From positions 2,929,635 to 2,993,634 of the forward strand of contig CP139021.1 in NCBI GenBank assembly GCA_034044135.1: DNA of 64,000 bases, written 5' to 3'. Below the pieces are notes generated by a model, which had not been told where the DNA came from, made no database searches, and was given only the letters and a program-made list of their open reading frames with translations. The position numbers and the translations under genes are program-made. The stretch's first letter is position 1. Every line of letters begins with the position of its first letter. Below, piece by piece: positions 1 to 9,055 of the stretch. The DNA comes from Flammeovirgaceae bacterium SG7u.111. Lineage in GTDB: Bacteria > Bacteroidota > Bacteroidia > Cytophagales > Flammeovirgaceae.

Positions 1-266
1 TTTCTATCCTCTATTTTACATTCACCAAAATCCTCTAGTTTTTCTGAGCCAATGGAAATTATCCGATCCATTCGGAGGGCTTTTGGTTCTTCCTTCACCA
101 ACATAAACTCGCCTTCTGAAGTAGTTTTTGTATCTAAAATTAGTGTTTCAATAGTTTCTTCAGCACCTTTTTCGCTTCGGAAGCGAATGGCCACCTTTTG
201 CCTCAAAGTGGCATAATGTTCAATTACATCGTAAAAACTGCAACTGATCGGTTTGTATGGTTTCAT
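1..266 (-). CDS. Rof-like (Rho-binding antiterminator family) protein, 3' end beyond window
   Basis: An ATG at 266 opens a reading frame that runs leftward off the window edge without a stop, showing 88 residues. The start MKPYKPISCSFYDVIE, the later RxxEG-type strand and the MDRIISI segment match the pattern of the small Rof/YaeO family (YxPIxCxxYD near the N-terminus, LRLDxIxSI near the C-terminus). Rof of E. coli binds Rho and inhibits termination; many bacteria carry homologues whose role is less clear. The visible length already equals the usual family size of about 85 residues, so the stop should lie just outside. Family call moderate, function inferred. Confidence 0.6.
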   Translation of the reverse strand, partial: MKPYKPISCSFYDVIEHYATLRQKVAIRFRSEKGAEETIETLILDTKTTSEGEFMLVKEEPKALRMDRIISIGSEKLEDFGECKIEDR

Positions 267-442
267 AACGCGTTGTATTTTGTAATACACGTACTGTTCA
301 ATAAAAACAGAAAACATCTTTCCACCATAAAAATTCACTTTTTCTCAAGAAAGTGAGATTTGACAATCGAACTAATTTACGCTTTGATTTTTGCTCCGAA
401 AATAGGATAACCAACTGATTCATTGCCTGTTATTTAATAGTT

Positions 443-489
443 TGAAAATAAAAAATCCCACTATCCAAAAATAAAAGGACAGTGGGATT
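443..489 (-). terminator. Intrinsic terminator downstream of tRNA-Arg
   Basis: On the minus strand a 13-bp stem (454-466 with 477-489, one mismatch) is followed by a T-rich run. It lies about 20 bp past the 3' end of the tRNA and fits termination of that transcript. Confidence 0.75.
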
Positions 490-510
490 AGCATTTTGGT
501 TCAATGTACG

Positions 511-582
511 TGGTCTCGCCAGGAGTCGAACCTGGATCTTGGGTTCCGGAGACCCACATAATATCCATTATACGACGGGACC
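511..582 (-). tRNA. tRNA-Arg (anticodon CCG)
   Basis: The minus strand folds as a 72-nt tRNA without encoded CCA. The acceptor stem pairs GGTCCCG with CGAGACC plus discriminator A. The D-loop holds TAATGGATA, the anticodon stem is TGGGT/ACCCA with a seven-base loop CTCCGGA giving anticodon CCG, and the T arm contains GGTTCGACTCC. Anticodon CCG reads CGG, arginine. It is a single tRNA, followed by its own terminator. Confidence 0.93.
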
Positions 583-656
583 AATTGCTATTAGCATGCA
601 AAGTTATAAAAGTTCGGGAATATTCATTCTTAAATATAAGCCGAACTTGAAACGTG

Positions 657-1124
657 TCAACTTTCAGCCTTTTCTATGTCTTGGACAATAGCCAAGTGGT
701 GGCGGGTATGGATTCTCAAGAACTTCTTGGTTTGCCTTAGGTTGAGCAAGCCGAATATATGGTGCTTGAAATTTGCATTGGGCTGGAGAGTTTCCACTTT
801 CTCCACTAGTTCATAGGCTTTTGCCAACCTTGTTTCAAGTTCATTTTGAGTGATTACATCTTTGGGTGTCACTTGTTTTGGAGCTCTTGCTTTTCCTCTT
901 GGAAACTTGTTTTGGATAAAAACCAGGGTTCTGATGAAAGAAAAATTTATTCTGTAGGCCGAAAGATCTGAGTCGGTCAGGGCGGTACACACACGTACGA
1001 TCACTCGCAGGTCATGATCTAGATGCCAAGCAATACTTTTTTGGGAAACGGTTTCATTCCGCAACTCCATTTTTGTAATATATTTGGCAATTTCTTCAAG
1101 TTCAGTTTGTAAAAACGTAGCCAT
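657..1124 (-). CDS. DUF1569-like (DinB-fold) protein
   Basis: A 155-residue soluble protein with an ATG start. It has the helical, His-containing pattern of DinB-like proteins of the DUF1569 type common in Bacteroidota: an N-terminal His in the SIAWHLDHDLRV segment, then a LNLRQTKKFLRIHTRHHLAIVQDI segment (quoted here only as the region of residues about 127-150) whose HTRHHL cluster is typical for the C-terminal metal-site helix. DinB-fold proteins often bind a divalent metal through three His; the substrate is unknown. It is divergent from the GH140-like gene with about 100 bp between starts. Family call moderate. Confidence 0.6.
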   Translation of the reverse strand: MATFLQTELEEIAKYITKMELRNETVSQKSIAWHLDHDLRVIVRVCTALTDSDLSAYRINFSFIRTLVFIQNKFPRGKARAPKQVTPKDVITQNELETRLAKAYELVEKVETLQPNANFKHHIFGLLNLRQTKKFLRIHTRHHLAIVQDIEKAES

Positions 1125-1228
1125 ACTGAGTTGCTATTTATGGTTAAGTGGGCAAAATAACAAAGGCTATTTGTATTTCCAGTTTTGTGGCTATAATTTG
1201 TCCAACAAGAAAGAAATCAGGAAATAAC

Positions 1229-2677
1229 ATGAAACTGAAAAGCTATTTTTTTTCAATACTCGCTATCATAATTATGCAGGTCTCCAACGCACAACTATTG
1301 AAAGTAAATGAAAGCGGTAGGTATTTGGAAGATGAAAACGGTAAAGCCTTTCTTTGGATAGGCGATACGGCTTGGGAGCTGTTCCATAAGCTCAACAGGG
1401 AGGAGGCGGTTGAATACTTGGAAAACAGGGCGGCAAAAGGAGTTTCTGTTATTCAAGCCGTGGTATTGGCTGAGAACAACGGATTGCGAAGTCCAAATGC
1501 TTACGGCGATTTATCACTTCAGAAGTTAGATCCTACAAAGCCCAATGAGAAATACTTTGAACATGTTGATTTTATCATAAACAAAGCCGAAGAATTAGGA
1601 CTTGTGGTTGGGCTGTTGCCTACTTGGGGCGATAAGGTGTATTCTGAAAATCTGGGGGAAGGACCTATCATTTTTAATAAAAAGAATGCTGAAGTTTTTG
1701 GACGGTTTTTAGGAGAAAGGTATAAGCAAAAGCCGATAGTTTGGATATTGGGAGGGGATAGGAACATTGCTAACATGGAAGTACTGGAAATTTGGAGAGC
1801 GATGGCAAAGGGCTTAAAAGAAGGGGACGATGGAAAGCATTTGATCAGTTTTCATCCTAGGGGGATGTCTCATTCCGCTTATTGGCTGCACAATGAACCT
1901 TGGCTCGATTTCAATATGTACCAAAGTGGGCATGTTCAGCATTTCCACCATGTGTATACATTTGCCGAACATTTGAGCTTGCTCCAGCCGAGAAAGCCTT
2001 TTGTAGAAGGTGAGCCTGCTTATGAAGACATCGCGCTGGTATTTTGGGAATTTATGGATTTTGGAAAGCAATCTGCGGATCGTGTACCCAAAGGGGTGTT
2101 GGATGATGATGGTTTGATCGTTGATAAATCTCATTTTTCCAAAGGCTTTTTCGACGATAGCGATGTTAGGGTGCATGCCTATTGGAATTTCCTTTCGGGA
2201 GCTTGCGGCTATACTTACGGCAATAATGCCATTTGGCAGATGTATAAAAAAGGAGGGGGAATAGCCATCCCTTGCTTGTACGATTGGCGGGAATCGATGG
2301 ATAGACCGGGCGCTACGCAGTTGGTTTTCCTCAGGAAAATACTAGAAGCTCGCCCTTTTGATAAAATCGTTCCAGATCAGTCGCTGATTTATGGACTCAA
2401 CCCTGAAGGAAGGAGCCACATAAGGGCGGCGGGTAGTTCCGATGGAAGTTTTAATTTGGTTTATTTAGGAATGGGTCAAAAAGCAATGGTAAATTTGCAT
2501 AAATTGCCGAATTCAGTGATGGGCTGGTGGTACAACCCAAAAAATGGGAAAGTCAAAAAAATAGGGAAGTTTCCAAACAAAGGAATCAAGGAGTTTGTTC
2601 CTCCATCTTCAGGTGTTGGAAATGATTGGTTGTTGGTATTGGACGATGAAAAATCAGCTTTACCTAAGTTAGATTAA
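1229..2677 (+). CDS. GH140-like glycoside hydrolase (DUF4038 / apiosidase-like), exported
   Basis: I chose the ATG at 1229 rather than one 81 bp upstream because it directly begins a signal peptide (MKLKSYFFSILAIIIMQVSNAQ) and has AGGA 8 bases before it. The mature protein (482 residues in all) starts with the strand pattern typical of DUF4038: GRYLEDENGKAFLWIGDTAWELF. A TIM barrel follows with GGDRN (D177) and FVEGEP (E260/E262), the positions where GH140 apiosidases carry their catalytic acid and nucleophile. The last 80 residues (WWYNPKNGKV ... NDWLLVLDD) resemble the C-terminal collagen-binding-like domain that accompanies DUF4038. Likely acts on plant or algal polysaccharide side chains in the periplasm. 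Not in a Sus-type locus here. Exact substrate unproven. Confidence 0.8.
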   Translation: MKLKSYFFSILAIIIMQVSNAQLLKVNESGRYLEDENGKAFLWIGDTAWELFHKLNREEAVEYLENRAAKGVSVIQAVVLAENNGLRSPNAYGDLSLQKLDPTKPNEKYFEHVDFIINKAEELGLVVGLLPTWGDKVYSENLGEGPIIFNKKNAEVFGRFLGERYKQKPIVWILGGDRNIANMEVLEIWRAMAKGLKEGDDGKHLISFHPRGMSHSAYWLHNEPWLDFNMYQSGHVQHFHHVYTFAEHLSLLQPRKPFVEGEPAYEDIALVFWEFMDFGKQSADRVPKGVLDDDGLIVDKSHFSKGFFDDSDVRVHAYWNFLSGACGYTYGNNAIWQMYKKGGGIAIPCLYDWRESMDRPGATQLVFLRKILEARPFDKIVPDQSLIYGLNPEGRSHIRAAGSSDGSFNLVYLGMGQKAMVNLHKLPNSVMGWWYNPKNGKVKKIGKFPNKGIKEFVPPSSGVGNDWLLVLDDEKSALPKLD

Positions 2678-2723
2678 TTTGTTGTAAACCAGTAGATTAC
2701 AATATTGAGGTTTAATTGGATTT

Positions 2724-4007
2724 ATGGACGAATATATAAGAAGCGTAACGAGTGAATTTATAGGTTTTTTGGTTAATGTGGGGATGGATAAAGCTTTAGC
2801 AAATTGGGTAGGGGAGTTTGCCATGCTTTCTATCCTCTTGTTCATTTCTTTTTTAGCTTATGGAATAGTTTGGCGGATTATGCGCTATGTATTGTTACCA
2901 GTTATAAAGCGCTCAAATACAAAATTTGATGACCTATTGCTCAAGCATAGGTTTTTTAGAAAGGTTTCATACCTCCTTCCTATTTATCTGCTGTACTATT
3001 TTACAGACGATACCATTACCATAAAGCTACTTATCAAAGGTATTACCGCATTTTTGGAGCTCTTATTTGTGGTAATTATAGTGATGGTTGTTAATAGTGT
3101 TATTTCCACTATAAGCGATTATTATAAGCGTTACGAAATTTCCAAGGATCATCCTATGGAGGCGATTTTCCAAGTAATGAAAATCATCGTATACGCTATA
3201 GGTTTTATGGTAGCAATAGGCGTGTTGTTCGACAGGGATATCGGTTCATTGTTCCTAAGCTTGGGTGCGCTTTCTGCAGTGCTGTTATTGATTTTTAAAG
3301 ATACCATTCTTGGATTGGTAGGCGGCTTGCAGTTGATCTTCAACAAGATGGTAGCCATTGGAGATTGGATTACCGTTCCCAAGTACGGTGCGGATGGCGA
3401 TGTAGAAGAAATCAATTTGATTTCGGTAAAAGTAAGAAATTGGGACAAAACTATCGTGACCGTTCCTACCTATGGGTTGATTTCCGACTCGTTCCAAAAC
3501 TGGCGGGGCATGCAAGATTCGGGAGGGAGAAGGATTAAAAGAGCGATCTATATCGACATGGAAAGTATCCGATTTTGTGACGATGAAATGCTAGAGAAGT
3601 TTAGTAAGATAGTGGTGCTCAGGCCTTATTTGATGGGGAAGGAGAATGAGCTGAACGAGTACAACAAGAAATTTGAAGTTGATTTGTCATCGAAAGTGAA
3701 TGGTAGAAGACAAACAAATGTGGGGGTGTTCCGAGCTTACTTAAAAGCTTATTTGAACAATAGGCAAGATATCCGGAAAGACATGACCTTTTTGGTGAGG
3801 CAATTGGAGCCTAAAGAAAAAGGTCTGCCCATCGAGATTTATGTCTTTACCAACACCACTGCTTGGGCTGAATACGAAGAAATACAAGCAGATATTTTTG
3901 ATCATATCTTTTCGGTTATCCCAGAATTTGGCTTGCGGGTGTACCAATCGCCAAGCAATGCAGGTTTTGATAAACTTGGAGCTGCATTTGCTAAGGGTAA
4001 CGCTTAA
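2724..4007 (+). CDS. Mechanosensitive ion channel, MscS family (YbdG-like)
   Basis: A 427-residue membrane protein. About five hydrophobic segments fill residues 20-190, ending in the pore-type helix (LFLSLGALSAVLLLIFKDTI). The MscS beta domain follows with the family signature GDWITVPKYGADGDVEEINLISVKVRNWD, then VPTYGLISDSFQNWRGM. The long C-terminal cytoplasmic part with RRIKRAIYIDM, an inserted segment and a final FTNTTAW element is typical for the YbdG-type miniconductance branch. Role: release of solutes during hypo-osmotic shock at the inner membrane. It begins 46 bp after the hydrolase gene and converges with the next gene. Confidence 0.88.
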   Translation: MDEYIRSVTSEFIGFLVNVGMDKALANWVGEFAMLSILLFISFLAYGIVWRIMRYVLLPVIKRSNTKFDDLLLKHRFFRKVSYLLPIYLLYYFTDDTITIKLLIKGITAFLELLFVVIIVMVVNSVISTISDYYKRYEISKDHPMEAIFQVMKIIVYAIGFMVAIGVLFDRDIGSLFLSLGALSAVLLLIFKDTILGLVGGLQLIFNKMVAIGDWITVPKYGADGDVEEINLISVKVRNWDKTIVTVPTYGLISDSFQNWRGMQDSGGRRIKRAIYIDMESIRFCDDEMLEKFSKIVVLRPYLMGKENELNEYNKKFEVDLSSKVNGRRQTNVGVFRAYLKAYLNNRQDIRKDMTFLVRQLEPKEKGLPIEIYVFTNTTAWAEYEEIQADIFDHIFSVIPEFGLRVYQSPSNAGFDKLGAAFAKGNA

Positions 4008-4012
4008 AAAAG

Positions 4013-4399
4013 CTACTGTACCAAATAATTTCCAGAAAGCGTATAGATTAATTCTCCTGTCGCATTTACATCGGTGCTGATAACTCCTTCTTTTTGGAGC
4101 ATGGCTAATATTTTCTTGGCTTTGTTAACCGAGCATTTCAACTCTATCATCAAGTCGGCGATGGTTACTTGCCCGTCATTTTCCTTTATAAGCTGGAGTA
4201 TTTTCACCTCATCTCTTATGTTTATCAATTTCCTTACATTATAATGCATGCCTCCGCCTAGGGCATAACAGCCCATAAAAAAAGGGATTATCCCTTCAGC
4301 TCCTTCACTTGCGGAAATAGCAAATAAAAGTGTGCCGAATGAGTAGCCTAGAAAGCTTAAGAATGACCTGAATCCAATTTTTGATATTTCTATTTTCAT
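4013..4399 (-). CDS. Small membrane protein with C-terminal winged-helix-like domain
   Basis: A 128-residue protein not recognised as a named family. Residues 10-60 contain two hydrophobic segments (SFLSFLGYSFGTLLFAISA and GIIPFFMGCYALGGGM). Residues 62-128 look like a helix-turn-helix of the winged type: DEVKILQLIKENDGQVTIADLMIELKCSVNKAKKILAMLQKEGVI, with a C-terminal YTLSG strand. This suggests a membrane-tethered DNA-binding protein or a fold re-used for protein contact. It ends 6 bp from the stop of the MscS gene, on the opposite strand. Function unknown. Confidence 0.55.
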   Translation of the reverse strand: MKIEISKIGFRSFLSFLGYSFGTLLFAISASEGAEGIIPFFMGCYALGGGMHYNVRKLINIRDEVKILQLIKENDGQVTIADLMIELKCSVNKAKKILAMLQKEGVISTDVNATGELIYTLSGNYLVQ

Positions 4400-4754
4400 G
4401 ATTGTATGTTTTGTCTTAAAATGATGTACAAATTCCCCAATCTCCGGTACATTTCAAAGAAGAAGGTGACCAAGACTGATTTTTTGATGTTGAGTGGTGT
4501 TTTAATATCAAGTTACTACTTAATATTAAACCATCAATTTTCAGTGCAGGAAAATTCACTAAGCTTTTAGTGTTTTTTTTCTCAGGTTAAAATAGTTGAG
4601 AGAGCATGAATCAAGTCCAGAATTTATTTGGTGAAATTGATTAACTATTATAAATTAATGCACTCAACTTAATTGATGTGACCAATTTAAACAATTACAT
4701 AAGGTGAATAAACTAGCAAAAAGTGATAAATGATCATTTACTCCCATACTGTCT
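4400..4754. other. Intergenic region, A/T-rich, no gene seen
   Basis: This 355-bp stretch lies between divergent genes and so should hold both promoters. I see no reading frame of worth, no RNA fold and no clear repeat. Confidence 0.6.
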
Positions 4755-5159
4755 ATGAACACCTTATATGAAAACAAGTTTGTGAAGATAGGGCTATGTC
4801 CTTCTTCAAAAACTATTGAATTTGTTTTTTTGCCAGCTACAGAAATGCTATCAGACCAGCTTTTTAGGGAAACAATGAATAGGTTTGCTGAGTTGGCTAA
4901 CCAGCACAGGCCAAATAAAGAGTTGGTCGATTTGAGGCACATGGTCTATACCATTCGTCCCGAGATGCAGCAATGGCTCGACGAGTATATTTTTCCTCGT
5001 TATACCGACATTATCCGGAAAATAGCCTTTGTGGTGAGCCCCGATATTTTTGTGATGGCATCGATAGAACAAACAATGGAAGAAGATCGTGCTAGTGAGT
5101 TTGTGATCAAATATTTTCGTGAGCACGAGCAGGCAAAAGATTGGCTGATGGCAAGCTGA
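4755..5159 (+). CDS. STAS/SEC14 (SpoIIAA-like) domain protein, paralogue 1
   Basis: A 134-residue soluble protein. The layout is that of the SpoIIAA-like STAS/SEC14 fold: N-terminal strands (FVKIGLCPSSKTIEFVF), a helix, the strand ELVDLRHMV, a helix MQQWLDEYIFPRY, the strand KIAFVVSPDIF, then YFREHEQAKDWL at the end. The same order of motifs appears in two proteins at 52.8 and 53.5 kb and in the N-terminal region of the histidine kinase at 33.4 kb. Stand-alone proteins of this family are thought to bind small lipophilic ligands or protein partners; no activity is proven. It has no operon partner. Confidence 0.65.
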   Translation: MNTLYENKFVKIGLCPSSKTIEFVFLPATEMLSDQLFRETMNRFAELANQHRPNKELVDLRHMVYTIRPEMQQWLDEYIFPRYTDIIRKIAFVVSPDIFVMASIEQTMEEDRASEFVIKYFREHEQAKDWLMAS

Positions 5160-5249
5160 TTATTAAGAAATAGTTAGATAAGTGGCAAAAGGAGATGCTT
5201 TTAAGCATGTGTGAGCTATGATATTTTTTAACCTTAATTTTTTTGTAAG

Positions 5250-5771
5250 ATGAAAAACATCCTGTTTTTAGTCCCCCTTTTATTATTCTTTGTTTCATGT
5301 GAAAACTCCAAAAAAGGTGGAGAAGAAAATAGTAAACATGCCGAGCCAGAAGTTCTATCAATGTCGGTAGATGAGTTTTTTGCAAAGCCAGAAGGGCTGG
5401 CAGGGAAAGAGATAGCCCTGAAAGGAACGGTTGTCCATGTTTGTAAGCATGGTGGAAAACGCCTGCACATGATTAGCAGTGAAAATGGCAAGCAATTGAA
5501 AGTAGAAGCTGGTGAAAACCGCAAATTTGAACGCGAAATGGAGGGCGATGATGTGCTGGTTACTGGCAAGGTAGTAGAAGAGCGTATAGATTTGGCATAT
5601 GTAGATAAGCACGAAGCCGAGGCGATTCAAGAACATGCTGGTGATGAAGAGCAATTGGAGAAAGTGAAAAAAAGTATGGACAAGATGAGAAAGCAGATTG
5701 CAGAAAGCAAAACGGGCTATATTTCAAAGCTGTCGCTTGAGTGCACAGGTGTGGTGGTCAAAGAACTGTAG
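5250..5771 (+). CDS. Lipoprotein with OB-fold-like domain
   Basis: A 173-residue protein with a lipoprotein signal peptide ending in FFVSC, so the mature chain is lipidated on Cys and anchored to a membrane. Residues 37-115 (VDEFFAKPEGLAGKEIALKGTVVHVCKHGGKRLHMIS, region only) follow the OB-fold pattern of small exported DUF4920-like or tRNA-anti-like proteins: a GKEIALKGTV strand, a CKHGGKR turn and a VLVTGKVVEERI strand. The C-terminal third is helical and charged. The stop lies 45 bp before the PepSY protein and both probably form one transcript. The Cys-x-His pair could bind a metal; inference only. Confidence 0.6.
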   Translation: MKNILFLVPLLLFFVSCENSKKGGEENSKHAEPEVLSMSVDEFFAKPEGLAGKEIALKGTVVHVCKHGGKRLHMISSENGKQLKVEAGENRKFEREMEGDDVLVTGKVVEERIDLAYVDKHEAEAIQEHAGDEEQLEKVKKSMDKMRKQIAESKTGYISKLSLECTGVVVKEL

Positions 5772-5815
5772 TAACATTTAGAAGCCATAGCGGCTATTTT
5801 TTTATACTAGTAAAC

Positions 5816-6358
5816 ATGAACTGGCGAAAACTAAATCGAATTCTCCACAGAGATATCGGGTACTTTTTCTTTGGGGTAACTGTTATCTATGCCCTCTCTG
5901 GAATTGCCCTCAACCACCTCAATGGCTGGGATCCTAATTATATCATCACCCACAAAGAAGTAAAGGTAAGTCCTATGGATAACAAGTTGGATAAGGAGGA
6001 AGTACTTGATCTACTTGTGAAACTAGATGTAAAGGGAGCGTATAAAAAGCATTATTACCCTAACCCTCATGTACTCAAAATCTTTTTGAAAGGTGGGACT
6101 GTGTCTATAAATAAACGATCGGGAAGTGGGGTGGTTGAGCTTGTAAAAAGGCGACCTGTTTTCTATCAGGTTAATTTTCTCCATTATAACCCAAATGGAT
6201 GGTGGACGGCTTTTTCCGATATCTATGCTGGTGCGCTTATCCTCATTTCTATCACAGGCTTGTTCATAGTACGAGGTAAAAAAGGTATTACAGGAAGAGG
6301 GGCGTGGCTAGCTATCTCAGGGCTGCTAGTCCCCATTTTATTTCTTATTTGGAACTAG
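5816..6358 (+). CDS. PepSY-associated TM helix protein (PiuB-like, short)
   Basis: I chose the ATG at 5816, giving 180 residues, because it starts the characteristic MNWRKLNRILHRDIGYFFFG segment; the frame upstream overlaps the previous gene and looks non-coding. The protein has a first TM helix with the LHRDIGY motif, a periplasmic region (residues 45-120) and two C-terminal TM helices (YAGALILISITGLFIVRGKKG, cut here to the pattern ALILISITGLF). This is the PepSY-TM layout seen in small relatives of iron reductase or siderophore-utilising membrane proteins. His in the first helix and HY near residue 117 could bind heme. Function in iron or electron transfer is inference. Confidence 0.7.
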   Translation: MNWRKLNRILHRDIGYFFFGVTVIYALSGIALNHLNGWDPNYIITHKEVKVSPMDNKLDKEEVLDLLVKLDVKGAYKKHYYPNPHVLKIFLKGGTVSINKRSGSGVVELVKRRPVFYQVNFLHYNPNGWWTAFSDIYAGALILISITGLFIVRGKKGITGRGAWLAISGLLVPILFLIWN

Positions 6359-6362
6359 AATT

Positions 6363-6404
6363 AGGGTCGATTTAGGTTTATACCTAAATCGACCCTGAAT
6401 TTTT
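6363..6404. terminator. Bidirectional intrinsic terminator
   Basis: A perfect 15-bp stem (6363-6377 with 6382-6396, loop TTAT) is followed by a T run on the plus strand and preceded by A/T-rich DNA. It separates two convergent genes and can serve both. Confidence 0.85.
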
Positions 6405-6410
6405 ATAATG

Positions 6411-7643
6411 TTATTCCTGAATCTTGATTTCTTCTATGCCAACACCAAAAACAGCCTTGGCAATCGGATCTAGCTCTACAGGGCTACCTACTATATGAAT
6501 GGTCTCTTGGGTGTGTTTGAGCTTTTCCCCCACAGCAAGCTCTTTTGCTGGAGACGAGCTTTCTATTTCATAAAAAGGACCTAAAATATTCCCCTCTCCA
6601 TTTGCACCATCGTTATACGAATTAACGGCATCGCCCATATAAGGCTCGTCTTGTAGCTCCCACAGCGAATTTACATAATCAGTATCTTCTCCTAAGGAAA
6701 AATGGATAATGGTGAGGACGTTATTTGCAGCGTCGTAACTACCCAAGAAAGGAGTAGCTATTTCCGGTCGGATACCAATTTTCCCCCTCATTTCCCCATC
6801 GCCTTTAAAGAAGATTGCTTTATCGGTAACGCTCAACCTATCGGAAGGGACTTTTCCAAAATAGTCATCCTTTAAGAAGTTTTGAATTGAGTCCGTCGGC
6901 TTAATAGGGATTACCACAGTCGTTTCTTCTCCTGGGTTGAACATGCCCAGCAGCCAAATGGAGAGCAAGCCTGTTTCTTTTTTCCAAGCTTCTTTCCCTG
7001 TGTTTTCTATCTCGTTTTCAGTTCTATAACCTATGCTTTCCAAACCGTTCCCAAGCGAAATGCCTATCAGTTTTTCTACTTCCTCTTCAGTTAAAACAGA
7101 GACTGCCCTTTCTGCTTTTATGTTGAAGGTATAGCCTGAGTAATTTTCGAGTTTCATTTCCTTGGAGAAAAATGCTGTACTGTCGGTTGAGCTTACTAAG
7201 TCAAATGATTCGGTGTCTAAGGCGGCAGGGGTAACCCAGTCTTTCATTTCAAAACCTTTTTTGTTTTTAAAGAAAATGGCAAATTGTCCTCCTTCAGGCC
7301 CTAGCCAAAACCTTTCTTCTCCTCCAACGGGGTTGATTTGCGGAAGTGTTTTTCCCGAGGCTATCAGTTCGTAATTGATCCAGCCAAAGCTCATGCCTTC
7401 CATTCCTTGTGCCGAACTGGTCATCACCCGCCCTTGGTAATCTGGGACTACAGCAAGCATGGCATTTCCTCTTTTGAGTAACAGTGTTTTTTTGTGGGTG
7501 GATAAGAATTCTAAATCTCTCTCAAAATTGTTTGAGGCTGAAGCAGTCTTAGGTTCTTGTTCATTCTCTTTTTCATTTTTCATGTTTTTCTGGCAACTAG
7601 TGGTGATAACTAAAGTAAAAAGTATAGCAATTAATGGTTTCAT
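6411..7643 (-). CDS. DUF6786-like exported lipoprotein
   Basis: A 410-residue protein from the ATG at 7643, which begins the lipoprotein signal MKPLIAILFTLVITTSC; an ATG 12 bp upstream adds only four residues. After a charged linker the chain is beta-rich, with motifs such as FWLGPEGGQFAIFFKNKKGF and WELQDEPYMGDAVNSYNDG in the centre and C-terminal part. This pattern is familiar from Bacteroidota and Planctomycetota proteins of the DUF6786 type, which look like galactose-mutarotase-fold carbohydrate binders. No catalytic residues can be assigned. Single gene, convergent with the PepSY gene. Confidence 0.6.
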   Translation of the reverse strand: MKPLIAILFTLVITTSCQKNMKNEKENEQEPKTASASNNFERDLEFLSTHKKTLLLKRGNAMLAVVPDYQGRVMTSSAQGMEGMSFGWINYELIASGKTLPQINPVGGEERFWLGPEGGQFAIFFKNKKGFEMKDWVTPAALDTESFDLVSSTDSTAFFSKEMKLENYSGYTFNIKAERAVSVLTEEEVEKLIGISLGNGLESIGYRTENEIENTGKEAWKKETGLLSIWLLGMFNPGEETTVVIPIKPTDSIQNFLKDDYFGKVPSDRLSVTDKAIFFKGDGEMRGKIGIRPEIATPFLGSYDAANNVLTIIHFSLGEDTDYVNSLWELQDEPYMGDAVNSYNDGANGEGNILGPFYEIESSSPAKELAVGEKLKHTQETIHIVGSPVELDPIAKAVFGVGIEEIKIQE

Positions 7644-7846
7644 AATGACTTGCATCTATGTATAATTTTTTTTAGAATGGTTGTTGTTTTTCTTGGATAG
7701 CGGGAACGTTTTTTGTAAAATTGAAAATAGAAATTAAATCTTGTTTTTTGTACTTTCCCTCCTGGTTATTCAGTACTTAAAGTCTCCAACATTTTTTTGT
7801 TTCTACTTTCTAAATACTTTACAACTGCTACTACCACTATCACAAA

Positions 7847-8779
7847 ATGGAACAACAACTCGACCGAAGAGAGTTTATCACAAAGGCAGGCAAATTTGGA
7901 CTTGGCTTAGGTCTTATTAGCGCATTGCCTGTTTACCTAGGTGCACAAGAATTAAGCAAAGAACTATTTTTTGATATTTCCTTGGCTCAATATTCCTATC
8001 ATAGAGCATTACAAGATAGAGAAATGACCAACTTGGAGTTCCCATCTAAGGCAAAAGAACTAGGTATCAACGCCGTAGAATATGTTTCCTTTTTCTTCAA
8101 AGACAATAAAGTAAACAAAACTGAAATAGCCGAGCTAAAACTCCGAACCGATGATATTGGTGTGCAAAACGTACTTATCATGTGTGCTCGCTCAGGGAAC
8201 TTGGCAAGCTCGGATGAAAAGGAAAGGAAGGCTGCTGTAGCGAACCATTATCAGTGGGTAGAAACTTCTAGCGAGCTGAGAGGGCATGCTATTAGGGTTG
8301 ACTTGCGAGGCAAAGGTTCGAAAGAGCAAATGGCTGGGGCAAGTGTGAAAAGTTTGGCTGAGCTTTGCGATTATGCCAAAGGTAGTGGGGTCAATATTTT
8401 GGTAGAGAACCACGGTGGTGCTAGTTCGGATGGGAAATGGCTCTCCCAAGTAATGACAGATGTGGGCCTGGAAAACTGCGGCACTCTTCCCGACTTTGGT
8501 AACTTTACTATCGACAGGAAAAAGAACATAGTTTACGATAAATACAAGGGTATAAAGGAGCTTATGCCATTTGCCAAGGCGGTCAGTGCAAAGTCGTATG
8601 ATTTTGATGAGTTTGGAGAAGAAACTGTTATTGACTACCATAAAATGCTCAAGATGGTAAAACATGCGGGTTACAAGGGGTATGTAGGCATAGAATACGA
8701 AGGGAAAAGACTTGAGGAAACTGAAGGTATATTGGCTACAAAGCAATTGCTTGAGATTGTTGGACGAAAACTTTCATAA
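7847..8779 (+). CDS. Tat-exported sugar phosphate isomerase/epimerase-like protein (AP endonuclease 2 fold)
   Basis: A 310-residue protein whose N-terminus DRREFITKAGKFGLGLGLI is a Tat signal (twin Arg before a hydrophobic stretch). The remainder is a xylose-isomerase-like TIM barrel: FDISLAQYSYHRAL, LGINAVEYVSFF, VNILVENHGG, LPDFGNF, SAKSYDFDEFG and GYKGYVGIEYEG give the expected alternating strands with metal-ligand candidates E (VENH), D (LPDFG), H and E (GIEYEG). Proteins of this kind act in sugar catabolism in the periplasm; substrate unknown. It has no neighbours of like function within the same unit. Confidence 0.78.
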   Translation: MEQQLDRREFITKAGKFGLGLGLISALPVYLGAQELSKELFFDISLAQYSYHRALQDREMTNLEFPSKAKELGINAVEYVSFFFKDNKVNKTEIAELKLRTDDIGVQNVLIMCARSGNLASSDEKERKAAVANHYQWVETSSELRGHAIRVDLRGKGSKEQMAGASVKSLAELCDYAKGSGVNILVENHGGASSDGKWLSQVMTDVGLENCGTLPDFGNFTIDRKKNIVYDKYKGIKELMPFAKAVSAKSYDFDEFGEETVIDYHKMLKMVKHAGYKGYVGIEYEGKRLEETEGILATKQLLEIVGRKLS

Positions 8780-9055
8780 AGCAAACCAGCTCCATTCATT
8801 TAGGGTAGTGAACAAAGAAATTTTCATTATTTAGTACACAAATTCGTATTTGTAGGGTTATATTAAAAGCCGATCAAATATATTATCGTATCTTTGAGGA
8901 ACAATAATGGTAAAAATACCCTTCTAGTATTATCCTGTATATAGTAAAACAGTTTGGCATTAGTCGGTTTTAGCTAGCCTAGCTTCCGCTAAATTATGTA
9001 TTGCCCCCCGCTTATTGTAGGCAGAAAATTTTATTTTATAAAACCAATGTATTGA